Below are positions 9,550 through 18,012 of a stretch of 64,000 bases of DNA, one piece after another. Position numbers and translations under genes: made by a program. Each line of letters begins with the position of its first letter. Position 1 is the first letter of the stretch. The notes beneath the pieces are model-generated. The model saw only the letters and a program-made list of their open reading frames with translations, had not been told where the DNA came from and ran no database searches. The stretch covers positions 1 to 64,000 of the forward strand of contig LJCV01000166.1 in the NCBI GenBank assembly GCA_001298575.1, written 5' to 3'. Source of the stretch: Actinobacteria bacterium OK074 (lineage in GTDB: Bacteria > Actinomycetota > Actinomycetes > Streptomycetales > Streptomycetaceae).

Positions 9550-10368
9550 ATGTCGGACGCTGGAAAGAAAGCTCTCCGCGCGAGCGGAGGTGAACCGACA
9601 GCCTCGTCCCACACGCTTCTGGAAGGGCGGCTCGGCTACAAGCTTGAGTCCGCCCTTCTGGTGCGCGCGCTGACCCACCGTTCGTACGCGTACGAGAACG
9701 GCGGTCTGCCGACGAACGAGCGGCTGGAGTTCCTCGGGGACTCCGTGCTCGGTCTCGTCGTCACCGACACGCTGTATCGCACCCACCCCGACCTGCCCGA
9801 GGGCCAACTGGCCAAGTTGCGGGCCGCGGTGGTCAACTCGCGTGCGCTGGCGGAGGTCGGACGTGGGCTCGAACTGGGCTCCTTCATCCGGCTCGGCCGG
9901 GGTGAAGAGGGCACGGGCGGGCGGGACAAGGCATCCATCCTCGCCGACACCCTGGAAGCGGTGATCGGCGCGGTCTATCTCGACCAGGGTCTGGAAGCGG
10001 CGGGCGAACTCGTCCACCGGCTCTTCGACCCGCTCATCGAGAAGTCCTCGAACCTCGGGGCCGGCCTGGACTGGAAGACCAGTCTCCAGGAACTGACCGC
10101 GACCGAAGGGCTCGGCGTCCCCGAGTACCTGGTCACGGAGACGGGACCGGACCACGAGAAGACCTTTACTGCTGCCGCCCGCGTCGGAGGCGTCTCGTAC
10201 GGCACCGGCACCGGCCGCAGCAAGAAGGAGGCGGAGCAGCAGGCCGCGGAATCGGCCTGGCGCTCCATCCGCACCGCCGCCGACGAACGCGTCAAGGCGG
10301 AGGCCAAGGCGGCCCAGGCCGCCGAGGACGCCGAGGGCGACCCCGGCACCTCCTCGGTGCCGGCCTGA
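9550..10368 (+). CDS. rnc: Ribonuclease III
   Basis: Double-strand-specific endoribonuclease that matures rRNA and cleaves regulatory RNAs. It is known as AbsB in S. coelicolor, where loss reduces antibiotic production. 272 aa. The signature [13 protein letters not shown] is at about 56-68, the second catalytic acidic region (DTLEAVIGA) at about 134-142, and the dsRNA-binding domain at about 173-245. A Lys/Ala/Glu-rich tail of about 30 residues follows. It is the last gene of the yceD-rpmF-rnc group, 19 nt after rpmF, and a strong hairpin follows it. Confidence 0.97.
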   Translation: MSDAGKKALRASGGEPTASSHTLLEGRLGYKLESALLVRALTHRSYAYENGGLPTNERLEFLGDSVLGLVVTDTLYRTHPDLPEGQLAKLRAAVVNSRALAEVGRGLELGSFIRLGRGEEGTGGRDKASILADTLEAVIGAVYLDQGLEAAGELVHRLFDPLIEKSSNLGAGLDWKTSLQELTATEGLGVPEYLVTETGPDHEKTFTAAARVGGVSYGTGTGRSKKEAEQQAAESAWRSIRTAADERVKAEAKAAQAAEDAEGDPGTSSVPA

Positions 10369-10393
10369 CAGCCGGCGCCCGCGCAATCCTTTG

Positions 10394-10437
10394 CGGCGAA
10401 CCCCGCCACGGCACGACCGCCGTGGCGGGGTTCGCCG
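10394..10437 (+). terminator. Hairpin terminator after rnc
   Basis: An 18-bp perfect stem (10394-10411 with 10420-10437) and an 8-nt loop, without a U-tract, as is usual in Streptomyces. It separates rnc from mutM. Confidence 0.75.
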
Positions 10438-10467
10438 TATCGTGCCCAACCCCGCGAAGGAGTTCCG

Positions 10468-11319
10468 TTGCCCGAGCTGCCCGAGGTGGAGGTCGTCCGG
10501 CGTGGTCTCGCCCGCTGGGTCGCGAGCCGTACCGTCGCCGACGTCGAGGTGCTGCACCCGCGGGCCGTACGGCGGCACACCGCGGGCGGCGAGGACTTCG
10601 CGCACCGGCTGAAGGGGCAGGTCATCGGTGCGCCGAGCCGCCGCGGCAAGTACCTGTGGATCCCGGTGGCGACCACTGGCACGGCGATCCTGGCGCACCT
10701 GGGCATGAGCGGTCAGCTCCTGGTGCAGCCGGAGGACGCCGCCGACGAGAAGCACCTCCGGATCCGCGTCCGCTTCGCCGACGACCTCCGCACGGAACTC
10801 CGCTTCGTCGACCAGCGCACCTTCGGCGGCCTCTCCCTGCACGACACCACGCCCGACGGCCTGCCCGACGTCATCGCGCACATCGCCCGCGACCCCCTCG
10901 ACCCCGCGTTCGACGACGAGGCATTCCACCAGGCGCTGCGCCGCAGCCGTACGACGATCAAGCGGGCCCTGCTCAACCAGTCGCTGATCAGCGGAGTCGG
11001 CAACATCTACGCCGACGAGGCGCTGTGGCGCTCCCGCCTCCACTACGACCGCCCCACGGCCGGCTTCACCCGACCCCGCACGACCGAACTCCTCGGCCAC
11101 GTCCGGGACGTGATGAACGCGGCCCTCGCGGTCGGCGGCACCAGCTTCGACAGCCTGTACGTCAACGTCAACGGGGAGTCGGGCTACTTCGACCGCTCCC
11201 TCGACGCGTACGGCAGGGAGGGGCTGCCCTGCGGCCGGTGCGGGACGCCGATGCGCCGCAACGCCTGGATGAACAGGTCGAGTTACTTCTGTCCGAAGTG
11301 CCAGAAGGTCCCGCGCTGA
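10468..11319 (+). CDS. mutM: Formamidopyrimidine-DNA glycosylase
   Basis: Bifunctional glycosylase/AP lyase that removes 8-oxoguanine and formamidopyrimidines. 283 aa from TTG at 10468, fixed by the invariant N-terminus PELPEVE (catalytic Pro2 and Glu3 counting the initiator) and by AAGGAG upstream. The helix-two-turn-helix region is at about 169-190 ([16 protein letters not shown]). The C-terminal zinc finger has CGRC and CPKC pairs, with the DNA-binding Arg segment between them. It ends 14 bp before the convergent hxlR-type gene. Confidence 0.96.
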   Translation: MPELPEVEVVRRGLARWVASRTVADVEVLHPRAVRRHTAGGEDFAHRLKGQVIGAPSRRGKYLWIPVATTGTAILAHLGMSGQLLVQPEDAADEKHLRIRVRFADDLRTELRFVDQRTFGGLSLHDTTPDGLPDVIAHIARDPLDPAFDDEAFHQALRRSRTTIKRALLNQSLISGVGNIYADEALWRSRLHYDRPTAGFTRPRTTELLGHVRDVMNAALAVGGTSFDSLYVNVNGESGYFDRSLDAYGREGLPCGRCGTPMRRNAWMNRSSYFCPKCQKVPR

Positions 11320-11333
11320 GCCTGACAGGCTGG

Positions 11334-11780
11334 TCAGGGGCGAGGCGTGCGGGCGTCGTACTCCTCGCGCGCCGCGAGCACGCTCCCCATGCTTCCCTCG
11401 ATGTACGAGATCAGCGCGAGCAGCCGCTCGGCGACCTCCCGGCCCGCCGCCGTCAGGGTGTAGTCCACCCGGGGCGGATTCACCGGCTGCGCGTCCCGGC
11501 GGACCAGGCCGTCGCGTTCCAGCGCGTGCAGGGTCTGGGAGAGCATCTTCTCGCTGACGCCGTCGACGCGGCGGCGCAGTTCGTTGAAGCGGAACGTTCC
11601 CTCGTACAGCGCGCCGAGGGTCAGTGAGCCCCAGCGGCCGGTGACGTGTTCCAGCGTGCCGCGGGAGGGGCAGTTGCGGGCGAACACGTCGAACGCCAGG
11701 CCCTGGAAGTCCGGGGCCGGCGAACACGGGGCCGGGTCCACTTCCTCTTCCACGGCGGCGCTCTGCGCGATCGATTCCAT
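11334..11780 (-). CDS. HxlR family transcriptional regulator
   Basis: 148 aa from ATG 11780; an upstream in-frame ATG at 11813 is less likely. The winged-helix domain starts at CPSRGTLEHVTGRWGSL, the typical HxlR opening with a Cys, and continues through FNELRRRVDGVSEKMLSQTLHALERDGLV. HxlR proteins often sense oxidants or aldehydes through that Cys and repress an adjacent gene. No divergent target is present here, so the regulon is unknown. A -10 like hexamer TATGCT (11787-11792) lies 6 nt before the ATG, suggesting a leaderless mRNA. Confidence 0.9.
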   Translation of the reverse strand: MESIAQSAAVEEEVDPAPCSPAPDFQGLAFDVFARNCPSRGTLEHVTGRWGSLTLGALYEGTFRFNELRRRVDGVSEKMLSQTLHALERDGLVRRDAQPVNPPRVDYTLTAAGREVAERLLALISYIEGSMGSVLAAREEYDARTPRP

Positions 11781-11822
11781 GCATCGAGCATACGCGCGTA
11801 CAGCGCGAACCATCAGGTGGCG

Positions 11823-11837
11823 CTAACTTCTGGTTAG
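11823..11837. promoter_or_regulatory. Inverted repeat upstream of the HxlR gene
   Basis: CTAAC-ttctg-GTTAG, a perfect 5+5 inverted repeat about 45 nt upstream of the regulator's start and -10 box. Its position fits an autoregulatory operator; this is inference. Confidence 0.4.
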
Positions 11838-11857
11838 TGCTACGCGGTGTGCGCCGC

Positions 11858-12853
11858 TCAGTACCCGAAGTCTTGCGTCCACCACGGGCCACCGTCCCCG
11901 AACACCACACCGACGCCCAGCGTCGTGAAGTCGCAGTTCAGGATGTTCGCCTTGTGCCCGGGGCTGTCCATCCAGGCGTCCATGACCGCGGCGGCGTCGG
12001 CCTGCCCGAGGGCTATGTTCTCGCCGCCGAGATCGGTGATGCCGGCCACGGCCGCCCGGTCCCAGGGGTCCTTGCCGTCGGGGTCGGTGTGGTCGAAGAA
12101 GCCCCGCTGGGCCATGTCCGCGCTGAAGTTCTCGGCCAGCTGCGTCAGCGCGCTGTTCGCGGCCACCGGGCTGCACCCGACCTTGGCCCGCTCGACGTTG
12201 ACCAGCCGGACCACCTCGGCCTCGGCCGCCGCCTGCGCGGACACGGTCACCGGGGTGCTGGTGGAGGGCTCCTCGCTCGGCGAGGTCGGCGTCGTCGGGT
12301 CCGTCGACTGCGCCGGAACGGTCGTCTTCGGCGCAGTCGTGCTCGGAGTCGTCGGCTTCTTCTTCGCGGGCGTCTTCGGCTTGGCCTTCGCCGGGGCGGA
12401 CGACGACGTCGACGCGCTCGGGGTCGGCGACCGGTCCGCGTCGCGGCTGGTGGACGTGGACGAGGAGTCGCGGTCGTCCGCGTCGCCGCTGGTGCCGCCC
12501 TGCGGGGTCTCGTAGCCCGAGGGGGTGGCGCCGCCCGCCTGGGTGTCGGAGTCGCCGCCCACCCGGAAGGTGCTGCCGCCGGGCAGCACACCGGAGGCGA
12601 CGGCCACGGTGCCGATCGCGACGGCAGCCGAGACGCCGAGCAGGCCGGTGCGGACGGGCGTCAGGGCCTTCTTCTTGCGGTGCGAGCGGGTGGCCTGCCG
12701 CTCGGCCTCCAGCACGGCGGCGAAGCCGTAGAGGTTCTCCGGGCCGTAGTGCTCCGGCCCGCCGGGAGAGCCCGGCGGCCGGTGCTGCGGGGCGGCCCGG
12801 TCGGCGCGGCCCGTGGCGGCGCGTCCGGCGGCGGAGCGTCGGTGGCGTCCCAT
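11858..12853 (-). CDS. Membrane-anchored CAP (SCP/PR-1) domain protein
   Basis: 331 aa. A basic cytoplasmic segment of about 70 residues is followed by one hydrophobic segment (LLGVSAAVAIGTVAVASGVL). A Ser/Thr/Pro/Lys-rich extracellular linker of about 120 residues leads to a C-terminal CAP domain with LVNVERAKVGC, GFFDHTDPDG and MDSPGHKANILNCDFTTLGVG. The CAP cavity His and Glu positions (FFDH, GENI, PGH) are present. CAP domains in Gram-positive bacteria are extracellular and of mostly unknown activity. The layout suggests a type II signal-anchored surface protein. Confidence 0.88.
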   Translation of the reverse strand: MGRHRRSAAGRAATGRADRAAPQHRPPGSPGGPEHYGPENLYGFAAVLEAERQATRSHRKKKALTPVRTGLLGVSAAVAIGTVAVASGVLPGGSTFRVGGDSDTQAGGATPSGYETPQGGTSGDADDRDSSSTSTSRDADRSPTPSASTSSSAPAKAKPKTPAKKKPTTPSTTAPKTTVPAQSTDPTTPTSPSEEPSTSTPVTVSAQAAAEAEVVRLVNVERAKVGCSPVAANSALTQLAENFSADMAQRGFFDHTDPDGKDPWDRAAVAGITDLGGENIALGQADAAAVMDAWMDSPGHKANILNCDFTTLGVGVVFGDGGPWWTQDFGY

Positions 12854-12958
12854 CTGATCCGGCCTTCCTTGTCCTCGTGCGTCCTGGTGGATCCCGGTGA
12901 GCCCCGGTGAATCCCCCGGGGGGCTCTGGCGAGTGCGGACCCGGTGATCGGGTCTTCA

Positions 12959-12974
12959 TCACTCGATCGAGTGA
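12959..12974. promoter_or_regulatory. 16-bp perfect palindrome between CAP gene and acyP
   Basis: TCACTCGATCGAGTGA lies in the 212-nt divergent region between the CAP gene and acyP. A second TCAC...GTGA-like arrangement follows within 25 nt. It looks like a dimeric repressor operator; the regulator is unknown. Confidence 0.4.
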
Positions 12975-13065
12975 GTTTCACATGAGATTCACTGGGTCGG
13001 GACGGTACCCCATGGCGCGGGAGGAGGAAGTGTCCGGAGAGACATTGACCGGTTAGCGTGCCCGC

Positions 13066-13347
13066 ATGAACGAGGATGTGCGGCTCGTGGCGTGGGTGCG
13101 CGGACGGGTCCAAGGTGTGGGTTTCCGCTGGTTCACCCGGGCGCGGGCACTGGAACTCGGCGGGCTGAGTGGTTTTGCTCTCAATTTGGAGGACGGACGC
13201 GTCCAGGTGGTCGCCGAGGGCCCCCGGCCGGGCTGCGAAAGCCTCCTCGACTGGCTCCGGAGTGACGACACGCCCGGGCGCGTGGACGGCGTCACCGAGA
13301 TCTGGGACACACCGCGCGGGGGCTACGACGGCTTCGCCATCCGCTGA
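13066..13347 (+). CDS. acyP: Acylphosphatase
   Basis: 93 aa, the standard size. It hydrolyses carboxyl-phosphate bonds such as acetyl phosphate and 1,3-bisphosphoglycerate. The phosphate-binding loop [11 protein letters not shown] carries the catalytic Arg21, and Asn40 (ALNLEDG) orients the water. The ATG at 13066 follows a short leader. Located upstream of smc as in other Streptomyces. Confidence 0.93.
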   Translation: MNEDVRLVAWVRGRVQGVGFRWFTRARALELGGLSGFALNLEDGRVQVVAEGPRPGCESLLDWLRSDDTPGRVDGVTEIWDTPRGGYDGFAIR

Positions 13348-13739
13348 GGCGGGGGAGTGCGAAGTGCCCGGCGGAAGCGGAGGGGCATGCCACCGGCACC
13401 TGCCCAAAGCAGAAACACAGTAGAAATGTGCAGGTGGTTGCCAAGAATGGGCCACCGTGGCAGGCTCCGCAGAGACACTGATCGCCACGCCCGCAGGGCC
13501 CCGCGGAAGTCGCAGCGCCGCCCCCGCCGGGCCGCGTGCCACCGGGGCGCCCGCCGATACGGGGCGTGATCGTGTTGACCGTCAAACTTTTTGGTGAGAC
13601 GCTGAAAACCCCGCGCACCTTAGCTGTTTGGCATGGATCAACGGCAGCACGAACTCAACAGTGTCAAGCACTCCGGGTGCGATTCCCTCACGACCTACAC
13701 CGCTTCCGGTCGGTCACTCAGTGTGGAGGACCATCCATC
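13348..13739 (+). other. 392-nt gap upstream of the small coiled-coil gene
   Basis: No ORF with coding character was found. It contains an A/T-richer segment around 13572-13605 with a TTGACC hexamer (13575-13580), but no convincing -10 at the right distance. A tRNA T-arm-like string near 13677 has no partner stems. Confidence 0.3.
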
Positions 13740-13943
13740 ATGGCAAAGGCGCTTCTCGGTTACGTCGGCGGTTCCGACCCGCGACTTCTCGCCGAGATGC
13801 GACGGCTCCAGCAGCGCGTCCAGGACCTCGAATCCGAGCTGGTACGGATCCAGGCCGAGAACGACGAGCTGACGGCTGCCGCTTCTCATGAATCGCTTTT
13901 CGAGAGCATCGACGCACGCCAGGCGGAGCCCGCGCTCACCTGA
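13740..13943 (+). CDS. Small conserved coiled-coil protein
   Basis: 67 aa, ATG at 13740 with GGAGG 7 nt upstream. It starts MAKALLGYVGG and has one predicted coiled coil (about 12-45, LLAEMRRLQQRVQDLESELVRIQAEN), ending in an acidic tail. I recall orthologues upstream of smc in Streptomyces, annotated as hypothetical. No function is known. A longer ORF reading from 13536 in the same frame has no supporting start. Confidence 0.8.
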   Translation: MAKALLGYVGGSDPRLLAEMRRLQQRVQDLESELVRIQAENDELTAAASHESLFESIDARQAEPALT

Positions 13944-14001
13944 TCACTGCATCGGCACCACAAGAGGACAAGCAGTGTTCGGGCTGTCCGTACCAACCGC
14001 T

Positions 14002-14041
14002 GAAGATCAACAGCCGAGTTCGAAGATCAACGGCTGAGTTC
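14002..14041 (+). repeat. Tandem 20-nt direct repeat
   Basis: GAAGATCAACAGCCGAGTTC (14002-14021) is followed directly by GAAGATCAACGGCTGAGTTC (14022-14041), 18 of 20 identical. It lies immediately upstream of a U-tailed terminator between the coiled-coil gene and smc. Confidence 0.75.
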
Positions 14042-14050
14042 AGAGTTTGC

Positions 14051-14082
14051 AAGGGGCGCTTCGGCGTCCCTTCTTTCTTTCC
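14051..14082 (+). terminator. Intrinsic terminator with TTCG loop and T-rich tail
   Basis: Stem 14051-14059 with 14064-14072 (one G-U pair), TTCG tetraloop, then CTTTCTTTCC. One of the few classical U-tailed terminators in the window; it ends the acyP-side transcript before smc. Confidence 0.8.
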
Positions 14083-14219
14083 CCGCTTCCCCCGAGGCTT
14101 CTCCGTAAGCCCTTTCACTCTCTTTAACGGATGGTGTGCCCTGCACGTTCACGGGTGAAACCGCGTGTTCACGCGCGTTCCTGGAGACCGGGTACGGGCG
14201 GCCGGTAAAGTCCGACGGC

Positions 14220-17200
14220 GTGCACCTCAAGGCCCTGACCCTGCGCGGGTTCAAATCGTTCGCCTCGGCGACCACGCTCAGGTTCGAGCCGGGCATCACC
14301 TGTGTCGTGGGCCCCAATGGTTCGGGCAAGTCCAATGTCGTGGACGCCCTGAGCTGGGTCATGGGCGAACAGGGCGCCAAATCACTGCGCGGCGGCAAGA
14401 TGGAGGACGTCATCTTCGCCGGCACCACCGGGCGCCCCACGCTGGGCCGTGCGGAAGTCTCCCTGACCATCGACAACTCAGACGGCGCCCTGCCGATCGA
14501 GTACGCCGAAGTCACCATCACGCGGATCATGTTCCGCAACGGCGGCAGCGAATACCAGATCAACGGCGACACCTGCCGGCTGCTCGACATCCAGGAACTC
14601 CTCTCCGACTCCGGCATCGGCCGCGAGATGCACGTCATCGTCGGCCAGGGCCAGCTCGACTCGGTGCTGCACGCCGACCCCATGGGCCGCCGCGCCTTCA
14701 TCGAGGAGGCCGCGGGCGTCCTCAAGCACCGCAAGCGCAAGGAGAAGGCGCTCCGCAAGCTCGACGCGATGCAGGCCAACCTCGCGCGCGTGCAGGACCT
14801 CACGGACGAACTGCGCCGCCAGCTCAAGCCCCTGGGCCGCCAGGCCGCCGTCGCCCGCCGCGCCGCCGTCATCCAGGCCGACCTCCGCGATTCCCGCCTG
14901 CGCCTGCTCGCCGACGACCTCGTACGCCTGCGCCAGGCGCTGACGAGCGAGATCGCCGACGAGGCCGCCCTCAAGGAACGCAAGGAGGCCGCCGAGGCCG
15001 AACTGCGCCGGGCCCAGCAGCGCGAGGCCCTCCTGGAGGACGAGGTCCGCCGCCTCACCCCCCGCCTCCAGCGCGCCCAGCAGACCTGGTACGAGCTGTC
15101 CCAGCTCGCCGAACGCGTACGCGGCACCGTCTCGCTGGCCGAGGCCCGGGTGAAGAGCGCCACCTCCGTGCCCCCGGACGAGCGGCGCGGACGCGACCCC
15201 GAGGACATGGAGCGCGAGGCCGCCCGCATCCGCGAGCAGGAGGCCGAGCTGGAGGCCGCCCTCGAAGCCGCCGAACACGCTCTTGAGGACACGGTCGCCC
15301 ACCGCGCCGAACTCGAACGCGCGCTCACCCAGGAGGAACGCCGCCTCAAGGACGCCGCCCGCGCCATCGCCGACCGCCGCGAGGGCCTCGCCCGGCTCAA
15401 CGGCCAGGTGGGCGCCGCCCGTTCCCGCGCCGCCTCCGCGCAGGCCGAGATCGAACGCCTGGCCGCCGCCCGCGACGAGGCCGAGGCCCGTGCGGTCACC
15501 GCCCAGGAGGAGTACGAGGAACTCAAGGCCGAGGTCGACGGCCTCGACGCGGACGACGCCGACCTCGCCGACCGGCACGACACGGCCAGACGCGCGCTGG
15601 CCGACGCCGAGTCCGCCCATTCCGCCGCCCGCGAGGCGGCCACCGCGGCCGAACGCAGCCGGGCCGCGACCAAGGCCCGCCACGAGGCCCTCGCCCTGGG
15701 CCTGCGCCGCAAGGACGGCACCGGCGCCCTCCTCGCCGCCCGCGACCGCCTCACCGGCATCCTCGGCCCCGCCGCCCAGCTCCTCGACGTCACCCCCGGC
15801 CACGAAATCCCCCTGGCCACCGCCTTCGGCACGGCCGCCGACGCCATCGCGGTCACCACCCCGACGGCAGCCGCGGACGCACTGCGCATGCTGCGCAAGC
15901 AGGACGGGGGCCGGGCTTCGCTGCTGCTGTCGGGGGCACCCGAGGAGGACGTCCCGTCCGCCGCCCCCGGCGGGGGCACGCATCCCCACGCCGCCGATCT
16001 CGTCCGCGGTCCCGCCGAACTCATGCCCGCCGTACGGCGGTTGCTGCGCGGCATCGTCGTCGTACCGACCCTGGAGGACGCCGAGCGGCTGGTGTACGCG
16101 CGGCCCGCGCTCACCGCCGTGACCGCCGAAGGCGACCTGCTCGGGGCGCACTTCGCGCACGGCGGGTCCGCCGGGGCGCCAAGTCTGCTCGAAGTGCAGG
16201 CGTCCGTCGACGAGGCCGCCGCCGAGCTGGACGAACTCGCCGTCCGGTGCGAGGAGTTGGCGCTGGGGCAGCAGCAGGCGGCCGAGCGGCGCAGGGAAAG
16301 TGCCGCCCTCGTCGAGGAGTTGGCCGAGCGCAGGCGGGCCGCCGAGCGGGCCAAGTCCGGGGTCGCCCAGCAACTGGGGCGGCTCGCCGGGCAGGCGCGC
16401 GGCGCGGCCGGGGAGGCCGAGCGGTCCGCCGCGGCCGCCGCACGCGCGCAAGAGGCGCTCGACCGGGCCGTCGAGGAGGCGGAGGAGCTGGCCGAACGGC
16501 TCGCCGTCGCCGAGGAGATGCCGGTCGAGGAGGAGCCCGACACCGCCGTCCGCGACCGGCTCGCCGCCGACGGGGCCAACGCGCGGCAGACCGAGATGGA
16601 GGCGCGGCTCCAGGTCCGTACGCACGAGGAACGGGTCAAGGGGCTGGCCGGGCGGGCCGATTCGCTCGACCGGGGCGCCCGCGCCGAACGCGAGGCACGC
16701 GCGCGTGCCGAGCAGCGGCGGGCCCGGCTGCGGCACGAGGCCGCCGTCGCCGAGGCCGTCGCCTCCGGTACCCGGCAGCTGCTCGCGCACGTCGAGGTCT
16801 CGCTCACGCGCGCGGAGCAGGAGCGGGCCGCCGCCGAGGCCGCCAAGGCCCACCGCGAGCAGGAGCTGACCACGGCCCGCGGCCAGGGGCGCGACCTCAA
16901 GGCCGAACTCGACAAGCTCACCGACTCGGTGCACCGCGGCGAGGTCCTCGGCGCCGAGAAGCGGATGCGGATCGAGCAGCTGGAGACCAAGGCGCTGGAG
17001 GAGCTGGGCGTCGAGCCCGCCGGGCTCGTCGCCGACTACGGGCCCGACCAGCCCGTACCGCCCTCGCCCCCGGCCGAGGGCGAGGAACTGCCCGAGGATC
17101 CGGAGCACCCGCGCAACCTGCCCCGGCAGTTCCACCGCGCCGAGCAGGAGCGCCGGCTCAAGGCGGCCGAGCGGGCCTACCAGCAGCTCGGCAAGGTCAA

Positions 17201-17780
17201 CCCGCTCGCCCTGGAGGAGTTCGCGGCGCTGGAGGAACGCCACCAGTTCCTCAGCGAGCAGCTGGAGGACCTGAAGAAGACCCGGGCCGACCTCCTTCAA
17301 GTGGTGAAGGAGGTCGACGAGCGGGTCGAGCAGGTCTTCACCGAGGCGTACCGGGACACGGCACGGCAGTTCGAGGGCGTCTTCGGCCGGCTGTTCCCCG
17401 GTGGCGAGGGGCGGCTGATCCTGACCGATCCCGACAACATGCTCACCACGGGCGTGGACGTGGAGGCCCGTCCCCCGGGCAAGAAGGTCAAGCGGCTGTC
17501 GTTGCTCTCCGGTGGCGAGCGCTCACTGACCGCCGTAGCGTTGCTGGTGTCGATCTTCAAGGCGCGGCCCAGCCCGTTCTACGTGATGGACGAGGTCGAG
17601 GCGGCCCTCGACGACACCAACCTGCAACGGCTGATCCGGATCATGCAGGAGTTGCAGGACGCGTCGCAGCTGATCGTCATCACGCACCAGAAGCGGACGA
17701 TGGAGGTCGCGGACGCGTTGTACGGGGTCTCCATGCAGGGCGACGGGGTCTCCAAGGTCATCAGCCAGCGCCTTCGCTGA
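14220..17780 (+). CDS. smc: Chromosome segregation protein SMC
   Basis: SMC ATPase that compacts and segregates the chromosome with ScpAB. 1186 aa from GTG 14220, which gives the canonical start (M)HLKALTLRGFKSFA; a longer in-frame reading from 14136 is not conserved-looking. Walker A GPNGSGKSN is at about 31-39, followed by long coiled coils, a globular hinge at about 510-660, the second coiled coil, the ABC signature LSGGERSLTAVAL at about 1096 and Walker B FYVMDEVEAALDD at about 1120. Full length and intact. Confidence 0.97.
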   Translation: MHLKALTLRGFKSFASATTLRFEPGITCVVGPNGSGKSNVVDALSWVMGEQGAKSLRGGKMEDVIFAGTTGRPTLGRAEVSLTIDNSDGALPIEYAEVTITRIMFRNGGSEYQINGDTCRLLDIQELLSDSGIGREMHVIVGQGQLDSVLHADPMGRRAFIEEAAGVLKHRKRKEKALRKLDAMQANLARVQDLTDELRRQLKPLGRQAAVARRAAVIQADLRDSRLRLLADDLVRLRQALTSEIADEAALKERKEAAEAELRRAQQREALLEDEVRRLTPRLQRAQQTWYELSQLAERVRGTVSLAEARVKSATSVPPDERRGRDPEDMEREAARIREQEAELEAALEAAEHALEDTVAHRAELERALTQEERRLKDAARAIADRREGLARLNGQVGAARSRAASAQAEIERLAAARDEAEARAVTAQEEYEELKAEVDGLDADDADLADRHDTARRALADAESAHSAAREAATAAERSRAATKARHEALALGLRRKDGTGALLAARDRLTGILGPAAQLLDVTPGHEIPLATAFGTAADAIAVTTPTAAADALRMLRKQDGGRASLLLSGAPEEDVPSAAPGGGTHPHAADLVRGPAELMPAVRRLLRGIVVVPTLEDAERLVYARPALTAVTAEGDLLGAHFAHGGSAGAPSLLEVQASVDEAAAELDELAVRCEELALGQQQAAERRRESAALVEELAERRRAAERAKSGVAQQLGRLAGQARGAAGEAERSAAAAARAQEALDRAVEEAEELAERLAVAEEMPVEEEPDTAVRDRLAADGANARQTEMEARLQVRTHEERVKGLAGRADSLDRGARAEREARARAEQRRARLRHEAAVAEAVASGTRQLLAHVEVSLTRAEQERAAAEAAKAHREQELTTARGQGRDLKAELDKLTDSVHRGEVLGAEKRMRIEQLETKALEELGVEPAGLVADYGPDQPVPPSPPAEGEELPEDPEHPRNLPRQFHRAEQERRLKAAERAYQQLGKVNPLALEEFAALEERHQFLSEQLEDLKKTRADLLQVVKEVDERVEQVFTEAYRDTARQFEGVFGRLFPGGEGRLILTDPDNMLTTGVDVEARPPGKKVKRLSLLSGGERSLTAVALLVSIFKARPSPFYVMDEVEAALDDTNLQRLIRIMQELQDASQLIVITHQKRTMEVADALYGVSMQGDGVSKVISQRLR

Positions 17781-17898
17781 CGCGGCCGTAGCGAGGTCGG
17801 CCCGGCCGCCCTCCGGTGTTCAGCCGAGCACCCCCTTGCGTTCAAGAGTTGAACATTAATCACCCATTCGACGTCTCCTACGTCACATGTACGCCCCG

Positions 17899-17926
17899 TT
17901 GACTTTGAAACTTGAAGGCATAGTCT
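17899..17926 (+). promoter_or_regulatory. Promoter of glcP
   Basis: TTGACT (17899-17904), a 16-nt spacer and TAGTCT (17921-17926). This predicts a start near 17933 and a leader of about 80 nt before the GTG at 18013. Confidence 0.55.
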
Positions 17927-18012
17927 CGGCAACGTTGGATTTACCTTCAGGTTGCACCTACCTGGAGGGGCGACCGCACCCGGCAGCGTTGCCGGTGGCC
18001 CGAGGAGTACAT

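Noticed and set aside
13640..13720. tRNA-like string upstream of the small coiled-coil gene
   Set aside because: GGGTGCGATTCCC resembles a T-arm, but no acceptor, D or anticodon stems can be built around it.
14136..14219. 28-residue N-terminal extension of SMC
   Set aside because: SMC proteins begin close to the HLKxLTLRGFKSF motif, which fits GTG 14220.
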